A stretch of DNA of 64,000 nucleotides, from the NCBI RefSeq assembly GCF_000344685.1, contig NW_006920411.1:2224740-2288739 (forward strand), written 5' to 3'. The position numbers and the translations under genes were made by a program. Positions within the stretch are counted from its first letter, which is position 1, and the number at the start of each line of letters is the position of its first letter. This DNA comes from Gloeophyllum trabeum ATCC 11539. Taxonomy: Eukaryota > Basidiomycota > Agaricomycetes > Gloeophyllales > Gloeophyllaceae. Below are positions 42,297-54,800 of the stretch, piece by piece. The notes under the pieces were generated by a model. That model searched no databases, was not told where the DNA came from, and saw only the letters and a list, made by a program, of their open reading frames with translations.

Positions 42297-44897
42297 TTTA
42301 ATGGTTTAAGAACCAGGAGGAGGGAGACGGAGGGAGGGGGAGGTTAGCGAAAACGCGTAGGATGCAAGTGATTTATATGTCGACGATCCGAAATTAGACC
42401 ATGCGGATAATGTGAGACAAGCGCAGCTGAATCCACGGAACCTCGAGGACAGCTCAAGGGTAGTCCTGGACCAGTCGAACCCGTTTTCCGCTCGGGCAAA
42501 TCGATAATGCAAGCTCTGACCGTCCAGGATGGGTTTTCCGTACTTGAATCCAGCGGCGATTCCACGGATATACATTGGAGTGACATAGCTAGTCGTCGCA
42601 ATTAGCAGTATGTATACGCCTGAACAGGCAGAGTCGGACCTTGGAGGTGTACTAACGCTCAAGTAAACACGCTTTCCACATCCGCTGATAGAAGACATTA
42701 ATCTCGGCGCATAGAGTTGAGATCACCCATGACAACATCGAGAATGGGCCCTTCATTTTCTGTGAGAGCATCTAACACGAGGCAGCCTTGAGGCAGATAC
42801 GAATAGTACGAAGCGTCTGTTGCGGTAGGTTGACGGTCCTTCGCGCGGTAGAGGGGGGAACGCTGCGAGAAGCCCTGTGGCAATCAAGGCGCGTCCACGA
42901 GGGTACACAACCATAAACAACGCGTCTGATGTGGCCGCCTCACTTCGAGTTCATGCTGTTGCACAGGTCGGCGGTCCGCATCCAAATGCAGTGACCTCTG
43001 TTCTACATCTGGTGATGATATGTAGCTCGGTCAAGTCACTGAGGTATACCGATCAGGCGATTCAAGACAACTCGGCATACTAGCAGTATGAGCACGAACT
43101 TGCCTAACCTCGCTGCAGAAGTTTCTTCAACCCGAAATCATGAGATACCGAGCCTGAAAGTACTACAGCCGATTGCAAAATCAAGAGGTGTCGTTTTTAC
43201 CTAAGGAGTCGCATCTAGCCTTGATCTTACCAAGTCAACATATACTTGAACCTACTCCGGAGATAAGTCTCGGGTCTTGCTTGACCTGGGCGAGAACAGT
43301 ATTCCCCGTGACAGTCAGTGCATCTTTGACCCCTCTGGTGTTGATGTTTCATTTACAGGGATGTCTAACTGTAGGCTCAGCCGATCTCATTAAACCGGAA
43401 CCTCTCTATCTGCGTAGACGGGCGCTCGAGACGCCCTTCATCCCTTCGGAATACGACCCACGCTGGCTCTTGGGACTGTCGCCTAGTGCTGAGCCATGGT
43501 GTATAACTAGGCGACCCAAAGCCTTTGGGAGTCCGGCTCGAATAGACCCCTGAAGCATTAGACTTTGTGAACAGATGCATCAACCGCGGTAGGCTTACAA
43601 CTTCCTCATGCTGCTGAACCGCAATTACGTCTCATCATCTGACTCCCGTAGGAGCTCTCCAGACTCCATAGTCCACTGTCTGCACAGCAGCGCACGCAGC
43701 TCAGGGCTGTTGGCTGGACAAAGGCCCGTCATCATTCACGTGTGATTCTTCCGTCGCAGCCATCAGATCTTCAGCAGTATACATGGTATCCCATGGGTTA
43801 CCCGGTTCATGCGGAGAAGCGGTGACCAAGCCCACTCACTCACGGAGTACTTTCCTGTCTCTTTCCTGGCTCGACACCTCTCCGGCCAACCATATGCCTT
43901 CGAATGCATTCTGAGCTGTGCATCAATCTGCCTACCTCTCACACTGGTTCCCATACCGCAGCCGTCCATGACACAATACACGACTTTGCGGTGCGGTCTG
44001 GAAGCAGTGCCATTGACTGCTCAGAGTAAGTAGTCTCGAACCGCCCTGGTCTTTCCTCCATACAGGACACTGCTTATCGTCCAGTGGCAGTATAAGCCAT
44101 TCAACTTCCCTCGGGTGGCTCTCCTAGAATTGAATATGGATGTTGGATATCCTCCGTCATGCGCGGCGGTACAACTCTGTATGCTAACAAGAGAAGTAGC
44201 CGATTCTAGAGAAGTCTTCCTCGTGCCAAATGCGGTCAGTATGCCATATCAATCTGGATATCCACTTCTGTTGTGCTTACTGATCCAAGTCCACCTCTAC
44301 CCTCGGCCCCTAGCTTGGCATGAAGGAGATCTTCATCGCATGTCAACGTCCTAGCAATGCGCCGTGTCCACTGGGCTCACTCCTCAACTAGCGGGGTAGA
44401 TGTTATTGTGCAATACCCCATTCGCCACAATCCGTATCGGGCTTAGTATGCGCCCACCGGGAGCATCAGGCTTTCCCTCGCGTTGCAGTGGGAACCAGGT
44501 TCTTTCTAGGTCTACGGGAAATGATAGCAGGATGGTTGCAATTGCTGCTCGCGTATATGCGCTCATGGCTCCCACTCTAGCTCCTATTGTCCCGTTACAT
44601 TTCTAGCCTATTTATTCCCCTGCGACGCACACGTCTTCCAGACGGTTTTACGCGCCACGTCAGCGAATGAGTTGCTTTCTATATTCTGACAAGACTTTTA
44701 CAATACACGGCATTATTTACTTCCATAACTCATACTGTCTCTCATCAGGATCCCAAAGGCCACACCCCCTGAAGCAGCGAGCGGCTAGCGCCAAGACGTA
44801 GAACACAGATCAACAGGGATACAAGAAAGCTTCGCTAAACGTACAAGTTTCTTTCGCTACATTTTATGCCTTATTTCTATCAATATATCTAAGGGAA
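42297..44897. other. 2.6-kb gene-poor stretch
   Basis: Short open frames on both strands (such as plus 43173-43553 and minus 42306-42698) lack motifs and consistent splicing. A cluster of small hairpins lies at 43478-43531. No transposase, tRNA or rRNA was recognised. Confidence 0.45.
43478..43531. repeat. Two adjacent hairpins with a tRNA-like flank
   Basis: gtcgcctag (43478-43486) pairs perfectly with ctaggcgac (43507-43515), directly followed by the near-palindrome cccaaagcctttggg. Just downstream, ggctcgaatagacc resembles a tRNA B box and tcgcctagtgct resembles an A box, but no full tRNA fold forms. It may be a tRNA-derived fossil. Confidence 0.3.
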
Positions 44898-47031
44898 TCA
44901 AGAACCTTGGTTTAGGATGTCGGGATGTTGTTTGATGGCCATCAAAGCGCAGAGAGCAGCTGTTTTCGCGCGGAAGGTGTCAGTTCACATCGCCCGTGTG
45001 TGAGGGAATGCATATATTCACCTCCGACGCCACTTCCGTCTTTCGCCATACCCAATTCCACTCGCTCTTCCACGTCCTTCCCTACGAGACCACGCAGCGA
45101 CTGCATCACCTGGGCCTGGAATCTCGGATAATGTTGGATGAGACTGGGCCGGCATTGAGTACTCCTACGTTCGATATATTCCGCAGTGCACGTACCTTCC
45201 GTCCACGCCGACGCCAATTCGGGTCTTATCCGCACCCTCGACAACTCCACCTCCCAACTTCGCGTACCCGGTCTGCACAAGAACGGCAGCAACAGCGCAC
45301 GAGCTGAGCTTCGCCGCCCTCTCCGCGACCAACGCACACGCCCACCGCACAATCGCGGCATCCCTTAGCGTCACGTCCTCCGGCGACTGGAACCCGAGCT
45401 CGCGCACGAGCACCGCCCTGATCCGCTCGAGCGCCGCCAGCTGCTGCGGCGAATACGATGTCGGCAGCGACGACGGGCCCTTCATCTCATTTTGCGTCGA
45501 CTCAGGGTCGAACTTCAGCGTCACCTTTGGCTGGGCTGGAGCGGCCGTTCCGTTGACGATGGCCGTCGCCTCCGGGCTCGTGCTCTCCATCGTCTTGTCG
45601 CCTTGCTTAATGTCCGCCACGGTATCCTTCTCCTGGATACCCTCCCATGCCTCCTCCACCTGACTCATCACCGCGGTGTCCAGCCCGTAATGGCTATTGA
45701 GCGCGGGCGTGCTCTTGCCGCCAAACAAGATAGGTTTCGGCGTAGCATCCATGAGCGCGAGCAGAAGATTCCGCGTGATTTCACCGAGGTACATCCCGGA
45801 AATGAACTTCTCAAATGCCTGGAAGTGCGGATTGATCGACTCTCGGTCCAACTTGTTGTCAAACGGAGTACTGGGGAGCACTATCCGCTGTCATGGAGAA
45901 AGCCAGTCACGTGATAAGAGTGAGTAAATATGAGATGAAGAAGAGTCAAACATACGGCATTGTCGAATGCGCCCCATTCCGTATTGACGATCATCTTTCC
46001 GCCTTTGGCAGCCGCCGGAGAATTGCCGAGCTTGGTGATCTTCGCAACGTCTTCGAGGTAGGCACCGTTTGTACCGGTACCGAAGATGGCACCTGATGCA
46101 ACATCAGCATCCGATAGAAGCACAGAGACAAAAGACACTTGCCTAGTAGAGACGCTCCTGCAGTATAGGAGCGCGAGAGTAGGGCGCCTACTGTCTATAA
46201 GCAATGGTTACGCGCGGGAACCAGAGCTACAGCGAGAGGGAAACGCACGTCATTGATTAGCGCGACGCACTTTACGTGTAAATGCTTCCGGTCGAACGCG
46301 TCCTGTAACAGCTTGACCACGTCTCGTCCGATGGAGTTTTTTGCATTGAAACCTTTCGTCCATGTCAAGATCTTCCCCTCGTCCAAGGCTGTCTGCTCGA
46401 CGGGGAACGAGAAGGTCAGGCCCAGTGGAATCAGGTCCGCGTCGCCTTGCGGTGTTGCGGAAGACGCGTGGTCCGTCAGGAAAGCGTCGACGGAATCTGC
46501 TAGATAGTCAAACAGCGCGGCCGCCTCGCCGACCTTGAGGGCCTCTGAGACTTTGTACTTCTGCTGACGAAGGGTGAAGGTGTGGTCTCCGTGTAACTCG
46601 ACTTCGCAGACACGACTGGCGGGACACGCCTGAGTAAGCCGGCTTTCGCAGGGAGGCGCTGAGAAACACTCACAGGTTTGTCCCACCGAGATCGAGTGCG
46701 AGGAATGTGCTACGTGGCGCGTTAGTCGATACGCACCGAGGACGAATTGGGGGCGAAACTCACCCAGTTTCAGTGCCATCCGGAACACCTGTGACGAAAG
46801 TCGGGCTTGCTTCTGAAGTGAGAAATAACAACACCAATGTGCGAATATGAGCACGCACATCATAGCCATCGGATGGTTGTACTCTCCCAAACCCAAGCTG
46901 AATTCGCGTAAAAACTGCGTCGTGAGCTCGACAAGGTCCTTCTGGTCGAGCTGGAACTGCTTTTCGATGTCATCGAGGATGCGCTGGGACGTGTCCGGGA
47001 AGGACTCGAATAGGGCGGATGTATGCGCCAT
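44898..47031 (-). CDS. HXK: Hexokinase with an extra disordered insert
   Basis: Nine exons (46859-47031, 46764-46805, 46674-46709, 46249-46615, 46143-46194, 45956-46092, 45196-45887, 45022-45143, 44898-44959) give 560 residues. It phosphorylates hexoses with ATP. Seen: MAMIPTFVTGVPDGTETG, phosphate-loop FLALDLGGTNLRVCEVEL, sugar-binding LGLTFSFPVEQTALDEGKIL, WTKGFNAKNSIGRDVV, ALINDTVGALLSRSYTAGAS with the catalytic Asp, IFGTGTNGAYLED, VNTEWGAFDN, and DAAIVRWACALVAERAAKL, ending DGSGVGAALCALMAIKQ. Compared with the usual 480-500 residues it carries about 60 extra, near 355-415 (TVADIKQGDKTMESTSPEA and NGTAAPAQPKVTLKF). Intron 5 starts GC. Whether it is a hexokinase or glucokinase type is not decided. 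Confidence 0.95.
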
Positions 47032-47997
47032 TCTGAATTGCGCTTGTGGGGACTGGGGGACAGGATATAAGTTAGGCGGGACTTAGAGTTGTTGTGAGGA
47101 GAGATAGATATACACGGCAGTCACCCACCATCGAGGCGCATCAGGACCAATCGCGGTCGGCCTGAGAGACTGGAACGTCATCCTTCCCATATCCGGACGT
47201 CGGGCCGGTTCTGATTGCCTCTTCCGGCGAATGTCTGAACCTCGACCAAAGCTCGACCATCGCAAGAAATTTCACCAAGGACATATCGCGGAACAGCCGG
47301 GGGATCGTCTGCGTACTTACCGGTTCCCCTTCTTGTGAGCAATATTTGCGAGGGGGCCCCACGGGGTTCAGGCCGTCTTTTTAACCTGTATGAATATGAG
47401 AACCAAACAAATGTCGAGACAACAGTGGGACGCCATCAAATCAAGGCAGAAGCAGCACAGATAGTCATCTCAGATTTGCATTCATAATTCTGGCCTGCCT
47501 CTTTTCACGTGCTTCTATTTCTTCGCTCCCGAATATGACAAGTGAACCATGCATTCCTCTTCAAAGTGCTCCCTCGTCTGGGCACGCCTGACAGGACAGA
47601 CTGAGTCAGCTATTAACCTATGTAGTACGTGGATTATACATCTATACATGTATGCATGGCACAGCGAGTCAAACATGCGAAACCATCTGTTCTCACAACC
47701 CTCTACCAATCTGTGCGTCCGCGGTATGGCCCTTCAAGCGAGCTGGAGTGGGGAGTGACAACTCGAAATCGAGAAAGAATCTATGTGTGCGACCAGCCAA
47801 GGGCCATCCCGAGTGGGGAGGGCCCAGACGGCTAACTGTAGTCGGAGCTGGGGAGACGGATCCTCAAATAAAGGGAAATAAGAGGTCCTAGGCCACGGAT
47901 CTCCATGCCAGCTAGACGCCACAGTCGCCTTGCCATTCTGACTTGAGAAAGTACTGCTGTCGGCGAGCCGCCGCTCCTAGATTGAGACTCGTTGTGG
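47032..47997. other. Intergenic, upstream of hexokinase
   Basis: 966 bp without a supported gene. The minus frame at 47141-47362 and the overlapping plus frames at 47549-47891 look like chance openings. Confidence 0.45.
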
Positions 47998-48868
47998 TCA
48001 TCCAGATCCGCGCTTGGCTGCATCTAGTCTCGCGAGTATCAATGCGGACATGGTACTAGCCGCCGAGGGACTGCCTGAAGGACGCGAGTCTTGCGTCTGC
48101 AACGAGTGAGAGTCATCCTTCGGTGAAGAGCTCTGCTCCTCCTTGGCTGGCGGGCTTAAAGTACGGGACGCTTGCTTTTCCAAGTACCGTCGCTTTGACT
48201 TGTTAAGAGGACGCGATTTCAAGGTTGCTTCAGTTTTCTCCGGCTCCTCAGCGACCACTTGCGCAACGACGTAGTTCCCGTCATGAGAGACGGACACAAA
48301 CAGCTTGCCTATCTTCTTAGTGCGCTCTCGGTCCTCTGGATGGTACAAAAGCCTGGGAGGATCAGACCCCCAGCCTCCAGTATTCTCGTACGTCAACTCT
48401 TTCCAAGTAGGTCGGACGACGCGGTTCATCGCCTTGTACGCGGCTTCCTTGACGGCCCATCTACACGCCAGCACTTCTGAGAATGATGCCAAAGGTCGTG
48501 AGATGCTGCACCACGCACCTCACGCTCAGGTAGCGCACCCTCCTCGTCCAGTTCGTGCTCCCTTGCACCGACGCGCCCAGCTCATCCTCAGCAGGCTCAA
48601 GCACGCCCGGGTGTGCCGCCTCGATGATCTGCTCGAAATTCTCCGCCTCGCGCGCGCTGAGGATCTTGTACGCGAGATGCCGCTGCCCTCTTCTCGCAAC
48701 GACGGAGGCAATGCGAGAGAGCTGCACGATGTCCACCCCGATGCCGAGGATGCCCATCGACTTGTCGCGTGAGTTGGAGCTCGGACGCGCAAACTTTAGC
48801 GTCCGCGTGTGCGTGACGGCTGCCGTGACAGGCACCGCCACAAATGCCCTAATCTCCTCCAGATCCAT
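47998..48868 (-). CDS. PPT2: 4'-phosphopantetheinyl transferase, AcpS type (mitochondrial PPTase)
   Basis: Two exons (48519-48868, 47998-48460) give 270 residues. It moves phosphopantetheine from CoA onto acyl carrier protein. Seen: MGILGIGVDIVQLSRIASVV with the metal-binding Asp, AYKILSAREAENFEQI, RWAVKEAAYKAMNRVVRPTW (the conserved WxxKEA helix), YHPEDRERTKKIGKLFVSVS and HDGNYVVAQVVAE. The C-terminal 75 residues are a basic then serine-rich tail not found in bacterial AcpS. The ATG at 48868 adds a 37-residue leader that could be a mitochondrial presequence; the alternative start is MGILGIG at about 48757. It is divergent from the coiled-coil gene at 49029. Confidence 0.9.
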
Positions 48869-49028
48869 CTCACCGGGACGACATCATCGGGCATGACGTC
48901 ACGCGCAGAGCACCCATAAAGGCTCCTCCTCCCTCGGGCTCCATGCAAGACCAGCTATACCCATACCCCGAGCCCTCGCGATACCCAATTACCCGCACTC
49001 CGATATTTCTTGATTTCCAAGGATCAGC

Positions 49029-49828
49029 ATGCCGGACCCGCAGGTAAAGCAGATCGAGAAGATGCTCGTGCAGGAGGAGAAGCAGGAGGAGAAGAATATT
49101 AATCACGCGATTCAAGACCTGAAGAAAGCAGCCAACGCCGTGGAGAAATCACACAAGGTACTATGAGCCCTTCAGACATTATCACCTCGCGTTTACACTG
49201 CTGCTGTGATTTAGGAGGCGGACAAGGCTCATCACGATTTGGATAAAGCTCTCCGCAAGGAACACGATACCGCCAAAGGGATCAACAACGCCGCCCATAA
49301 TTATGAGAGAATACAGACAGACGTGGATCAAGCGAAGCAGCGCGTGCAGGTGCGATCCACGGGTTTTGGGCTTTCAGAGCGGCGTCATTGACGGTTGCCC
49401 TAAGATCAAGAAAGAGAACGAAGAGCGTATGGCGCACAGCAAGCAGCGGAAGCAGACGCTGGTGGAAGAGATTAAAGAGAGAAATGAGCAGAACCATGTA
49501 ACGTCTCAAGAGATATCATCCTCCGCACACGTCACTGACATCTTGATATTCCCGGCAGGCTGAACGCGAAGCTCGCATCGTCGAGCTGCACTCTCACTCG
49601 CCCGCCGGTGGGTCTACGTTCAATACCGAGAACGGGTCTGTCGGGGGCGCCAATGTTAGTCGATCGGCGACTACAGCCACCACCGGAACGACTGGCACGA
49701 CAAGAACTACGCAGACAGCAGCGACCAACGGACCTGGGCAAGCATCGCCGACAAACGAAGCTACGCACGCACCAGCGACCGGTGGGCCTGCGCAGGCGGC
49801 ACCCGCCGCCCCAGTGGATACTGCATGA
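49029..49828 (+). CDS. Charged coiled-coil protein of unknown function, paralog A
   Basis: Four exons (49029-49157, 49215-49349, 49405-49497, 49559-49828) give 208 residues. It is almost wholly charged helix: MPDPQVKQIEKMLVQEEKQE, NINHAIQDLKKAANAVEK, ADKAHHDLDKALRKEHDTAK, ENEERMAHSKQRKQTLVEEI. A Thr/Ala/Gly-rich tail (TTATTGTTGTTRTTQTAATN) follows. No domain is recognised. Paralog B at 50163-50848 on the other strand shares exon lengths (second and third exons identical in size) and sequence. I recall similar small basidiomycete proteins, all unnamed. Confidence 0.8.
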
Positions 49829-50162
49829 CGGGAGAAGTTAAGCGGGAAGGAGGGGGCTCTTCGATTGGTGCTGGATCACGATATGTGTAATCATGGTATG
49901 GTAGGGCTGTAATAATGGGAATGTATCCGTAGCATCTTTTAACAGTTGACGCACAGTCGCTAAGATGGTGGAAGCAGTCATATATGGTATTGAGAATCCG
50001 AAAAGCGTCATTGGACGATGGTACAGAAGTACAAGATACAGTCGATATAAGTACAAGATACATCAGGTATTCTACGCTTCACATTATTTCAGTAAGAATT
50101 ACAATCATACAGGGATACAACCCAAGGTACGTGAGTCTGTGCACTTGAAACAGTTGTTGGAT
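49829..50162. other. Spacer between tail-to-tail paralogs
   Basis: 334 bp holding the 3' ends of both coiled-coil genes; nothing else seen. Confidence 0.5.
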
Positions 50163-50848
50163 CTAGGCCGTCTCGGCGGGGGCAGTCGGACCGCCTTGGG
50201 CAGCCGAGGGCCCGGACGTCGACTCGGGAGAGGTGTTCAAGGACCCGACGCCAGCGGCGCCGTGAGTGTGCAACTGTGCGATATGGGCCTCACGAACTTG
50301 CTATATGGGTTTTGTGTGAGTACGGACAACAAAAGTGAAGGGTACGAAACGACGCACGTCGTTCTGCTCTTTCTTCTGCTGGAGCTCGCTGACAAGGGTC
50401 TGTTTCCGACGGACGTCTTCCTCGAGCTGGCCCTCGCGCTGGTGCTTCACCTAAGGTGTCAATAGTTAACTAGCCGCGCCAGCAAAGATAGAGAGCGGGA
50501 GCGTTACCTGGATGTTCTTCTGCACTTTGTCAACCTCTGCTAACGCCTTCTCATGTTCGGCCTTGGTCTTGTTCACGGCTTTTGCAGCATCATGCTCTTT
50601 GCGCTTGATCTTGTCAAGATCGTGCTGCGCCTTGTCGGCCATCTGCCCAAGCCACCAGCCACGATCAGTACATCCGCGATGGAAAAATAAAGCGCATTTG
50701 AAAAACCGCGACTTGCCTTGTGAGCCTTGGTCTCTGCCTTCTCGCCCGCCTTGAGATCCTTGATGGCATGCTGGAGGTTCTTCTCGTCCTGCTTCTCCTC
50801 CTTTGCAATGATCTTCTCGATGCTCTTCACTTGCGGATCAGGAGTCAT
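50163..50848 (-). CDS. Charged coiled-coil protein of unknown function, paralog B
   Basis: Four exons (50717-50848, 50508-50642, 50358-50450, 50163-50288) give 161 residues. Seen: MTPDPQVKSIEKIIAKEEKQ, NLQHAIKDLKAGEKAET, DKAQHDLDKIKRKEHDAAKA, EDVRRKQTLVSELQQKKEQ, and a tail with AHIAQLHTHGAAGVGSLNT. Its intron 1 begins GC (gcaagt at 50716), whereas paralog A has GT at the same place, so the position is confirmed by homology. The tail is shorter and lacks the Thr-rich repeat. Function unknown. Confidence 0.8.
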
Positions 50849-51860
50849 TATAATTACGTCGAAATAGCAAGTAGGGTGGGATGCGGTACGCTGGGAGGGA
50901 TGTCCAAGTATAGATCTGGGGTTGCGGCGCGTTCTGGCGCCAAGTGCGTTTTATGGGTGCAATTGGGCAGCGACGTCATGGCTGCCAAATGATGGAGTTG
51001 AAGCAGAGAACGTTTGACATAGAAGGGAGCGTTTCCAAGGCTTTACATGACAGATAGGGGCCGTGCAGCACGCCCTGCATAGCGCGATTGGGCGGATAAC
51101 AAGGCAGAGCGTTCAGTACACGAATGATGCGTGTAAGCGAGGCGGGCCATCACTGAGGGCCGCCACGCTCAATGAATTTTGCCCATTTTTGACGGTTTCC
51201 GAGGCTCTTCGGAGGCGGAACCGAAGGAAAAATAAAGAAAGAGGGTTCGCGCTTTCTCCGCAGTTCAAGGGTGTGGAGCACCAGGATGGATGGTGTGCCT
51301 GTCAGACAAGGTCGCTGCTGGACTGACTAGGAGACCACAAGGACTTGTGGCGTGTCGTTTGTTTGACTTTAGGTTTCTCGTCGTGGTGATCAATAGGACA
51401 GCAGATGGGTGGTTGCTCTTGTTACCTTGTCCTTCTTCTCCCAGCAACACTCAGGAATCCCGCAGCTGGTATTGTTGGGAGCGGTCGAGAATATCGGACG
51501 CGTTTAGTTTCCGGGATGCCAAGAGTCCAGCTAGTCTCACGCGGGACCGAGACTGATACCTCCGGGCCCTGCCCTCGCAGAAATGTCCTGTCAAAGAGAG
51601 TTGAGGCCGTCTCGACGGCCAGCAACGACCGTGATAGCAGAGACCGGCCTTTTTATTGATTGTGTCTATTACCGTCGTCTGCTTTCCGGCGACCCCACTC
51701 GCAGCTGGGCTGAGGACGACCGAGCTACTCTGCGCTTCCCTGGCAGTTTGTGGTGCTTCTGAGATCGGAGACAGCGCGTTGTAGTCGCATATTCTGGTCG
51801 CCCACGTGAAGAGAAGGCTCTCCGCACCGTTAATCAAGGGCTTGTCTGCATTGGTGTGAT
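50849..51860. other. Divergent 1-kb region, nothing recognised
   Basis: Upstream of both paralog B and the MscS-like gene. Overlapping open frames around 51290-51840 on both strands have no motifs. Confidence 0.45.
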
Positions 51861-54800
51861 ATGATGAAGGGCGACCGCCGCGAGCCTCCTCCTCCCCTGC
51901 GCCATCACAACTCCTCCTTTTTCAACGTCGAGGACGACCAGCTCAACCTCCCCTCGCCCCCGTACCGCCGTGATCCCAGCACGTCCCACATCGTCCTGGA
52001 CGACGCACCCCAGCCTTCCCCCGCGTACAGCCCCGGTTCACGTAGCAGCATGTCGGACGAGAAGAGGCGCTCGGGAGTCGCCGAGTCTAGCTCTGACGTG
52101 AAGAGGTCGTCAGAAGACGCTGCGCGGTCGGTGTCGGCCCCCCCTTCTGACAAGGGCAAGACCGAGCGGAAGCCATCTGTGCACTACCTGGACACAGACC
52201 CGGCGACCCTACGTGACCATGACGGCCCAGCACCCAGTTACCGGACGTCTGCGCCAAGGTTCGACTCGGCCGACATGATCCACAGCAGGGCGCCATCGCG
52301 AGCCGACACGGACGATGAGTACGAGGACGAGGATAACTATGATTGGAGTGCGGAGGAGGACTTGGTGGATGAGGAGGCAAAGTTTGAGCAGAAGATGGGT
52401 ACAAGAAGGGTGAAGAAGGGATGGGGCCCCAAAAGGTGTGTATCGCTTACATGTGTTCTGGTGATGCGAGGATACGGGGTCTGGGGCACAGAATTCTGCT
52501 GTGCATTCGTACTCAAAGTTGCACAATTGACTGCGTTCAGTTCCGTGCGCCGAATACCCCGAGGCGAAGCAGAGGCCGAACCACATTTTTCCGTTTCTTG
52601 AGATAGTGCATTCTCCGTAATTACAGTGCGCTAACATGGCATTTCCGTTACAGAATATTCACACTGCTATTTTCCACTCTGCTTGGCTCCATATTCCTCG
52701 CAGCACTCCTAGTAGTGCCGCCCATCCTCCTAATATTCTTCTGGTATAAACCGCACCCCACAAGTCATCGGCACTATGTCGTCCAAAACGTTTCCGCATG
52801 GCTATTCTGGGCTGCTGCGAATCTACTTGTCTCCTGGTTCCTCGGCTTCATCGTGGACCTCGTCCCCAGCGTCTTCACGCTGTTCATATCGATCTCCTGG
52901 GGCCATGTGTCTGAGACGGTCAAGAGCAGGGTGGAGATGTACAATAGTGTGAAGGAGACCCTGAAGCCCTTGCTCTATGCTGCGAGCGGGTGGGTCAGCT
53001 GGGTCATATTATTCGAGTATATCTATGACTTGTACAATCCGGATGACGAGAGTGCTAGTAAGGCCTCATATACGCCACGGGTGCGTTATTTTCCTGGTGG
53101 TTTTTATGAATTGCCTCATATGACAACACCACTTGTCGGCGACAGGTGTACCAAGCGATTGAGTTTCTGTTTTTCCTCTCCCTCGTAATATGCTTGCAGC
53201 GGATGCTGTCGCACGCGATCGCATTTGCGTTCCACCGCGTCGCGTACCAAGAGCGTATCGACTCGCTCAAGGAAGCTCTCAAGGTCATTGAGGTACTCCG
53301 GAATTACAAGCCCAAGCGGAGCCACTTCGGACATCGGCAAGCGCGAAGCACGCCGATGCTCTCTGCAATGTTCGGCGCGGAGCACTACTTTGACCGGTCG
53401 CGGCGGGGCACACCAGAGCCGCTGCAAGAGAGCCCGGTGCCCTCTGACGAGGAGGGCGAGCCCAAGGAGAAGCGCAAAAAGGGCAAGCAGCGGTCCGGTT
53501 TCGGGTGGGGGAAGAAGAAGGACAAGAGCCAGGAGAGGAAGGAGGACAAGGCGAAGCGGCAGCTGCTGCGCCACGGCAGCCCCGTGCTGGCGGACTCGGA
53601 GCCTGCGACGCCGATGAACCACCCCGGTAGCGCGGAGTCGTCGGGCAGCTCGCATCGGTACCCGCCTGTTCCCAACACCAGCTCGACGCCAGAGAGGGTG
53701 GCGCCGCCGAATCTCGGGATACCGACGCCGAGTCGGAACAGTCCGGTTGGAGGACGCAGAACCCCGGGCGGGGAGAGTGATGATGGTGAGGCGGTTGTGC
53801 TGCAGGCTGCGAAGGTCCTGGGCAAGGCGGTTCTGCACGACGCGCGGAATATCAAGGGAAAGGAGGAGGGCTTGAGTGGGCTGGGCTGGAATGTCAACTC
53901 TGCACATGAAGCCAAGGTTAGTTATGTGACCGTTTCTTTCGTGCCCCTTGAGGCTGACCGCGTTGCCATTCTAGAGGTTGGCTCGTGCCATCTACAATAC
54001 TTTCAAGGTTCCCGGCCGACAGTACCTCATTCCGTCCGACTTCGAGCCTGCATTCACCGACGCTGAAACGGCGCACAAAGCCTTCCGAGTCTTCGACAAG
54101 GACAACAACGGAGATCTATCCCGCGCCGAGATCAAAACTACGCTGCTCAAGGTGTACAAGGAACGGCGCTTGCTTAGTCGCAGTATGCGTGACGTCGGCA
54201 TCGCTCTCAAGACCCTTGACCAGATCCTCTTGTTCTTCGCGTTCTGCATACTGTTCTTCATCTCGCTGAGCGTCTTCAATGTCAACGTGGAGACGAGCTT
54301 GACGAGTTTGTACTCGTTATTCATTGGCGCCAGTTTCATATTCCGGAATGCTGCTAGCTCGGCATTCGACGCTATCATGTTCTTGTTTGTGACACAGTGA
54401 GTCGGGCCTAGTTTGTGGATTAGGCTGTGTCCTAACGATCGATCCAGTCCGTTCGATACTGGGGATCGCTGCTTTATCGATGGTACTACTGTCTTCAGTG
54501 CGTCACGAATGTGTACTGACAGGTAGCATTTCAGATGAAAACTTCGTTGTGAAGAAAATGGGTCTGTTTGCGGTAAGTAGCTTTATCTACGAAGCTCAAG
54601 TATTTGTCTCATGATTGGTTTTCGAAGACGGTCTTCACCAGAGCAGACGGCACAGAGACGTATTATTTCAACAGTTTATTATTCAACAAGTTTATGTATG
54701 TCGGCCGTATTCATGTGCTGCTGTGACTATACTGACTCTTCGTCGCAGCGTCAACGCAAGACGAAGCGGAGTGTGTCCTTCCCATCCAGTTCGACAAGAC

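Noticed and set aside
47141..47362. Minus-strand frame upstream of hexokinase
   Set aside because: No motif and no compatible splice to hexokinase.
53116..53907. 263-residue frame antisense to the MscS-like gene
   Set aside because: Shadow of a clear exon; Arg/Leu-rich composition typical of antisense frames.
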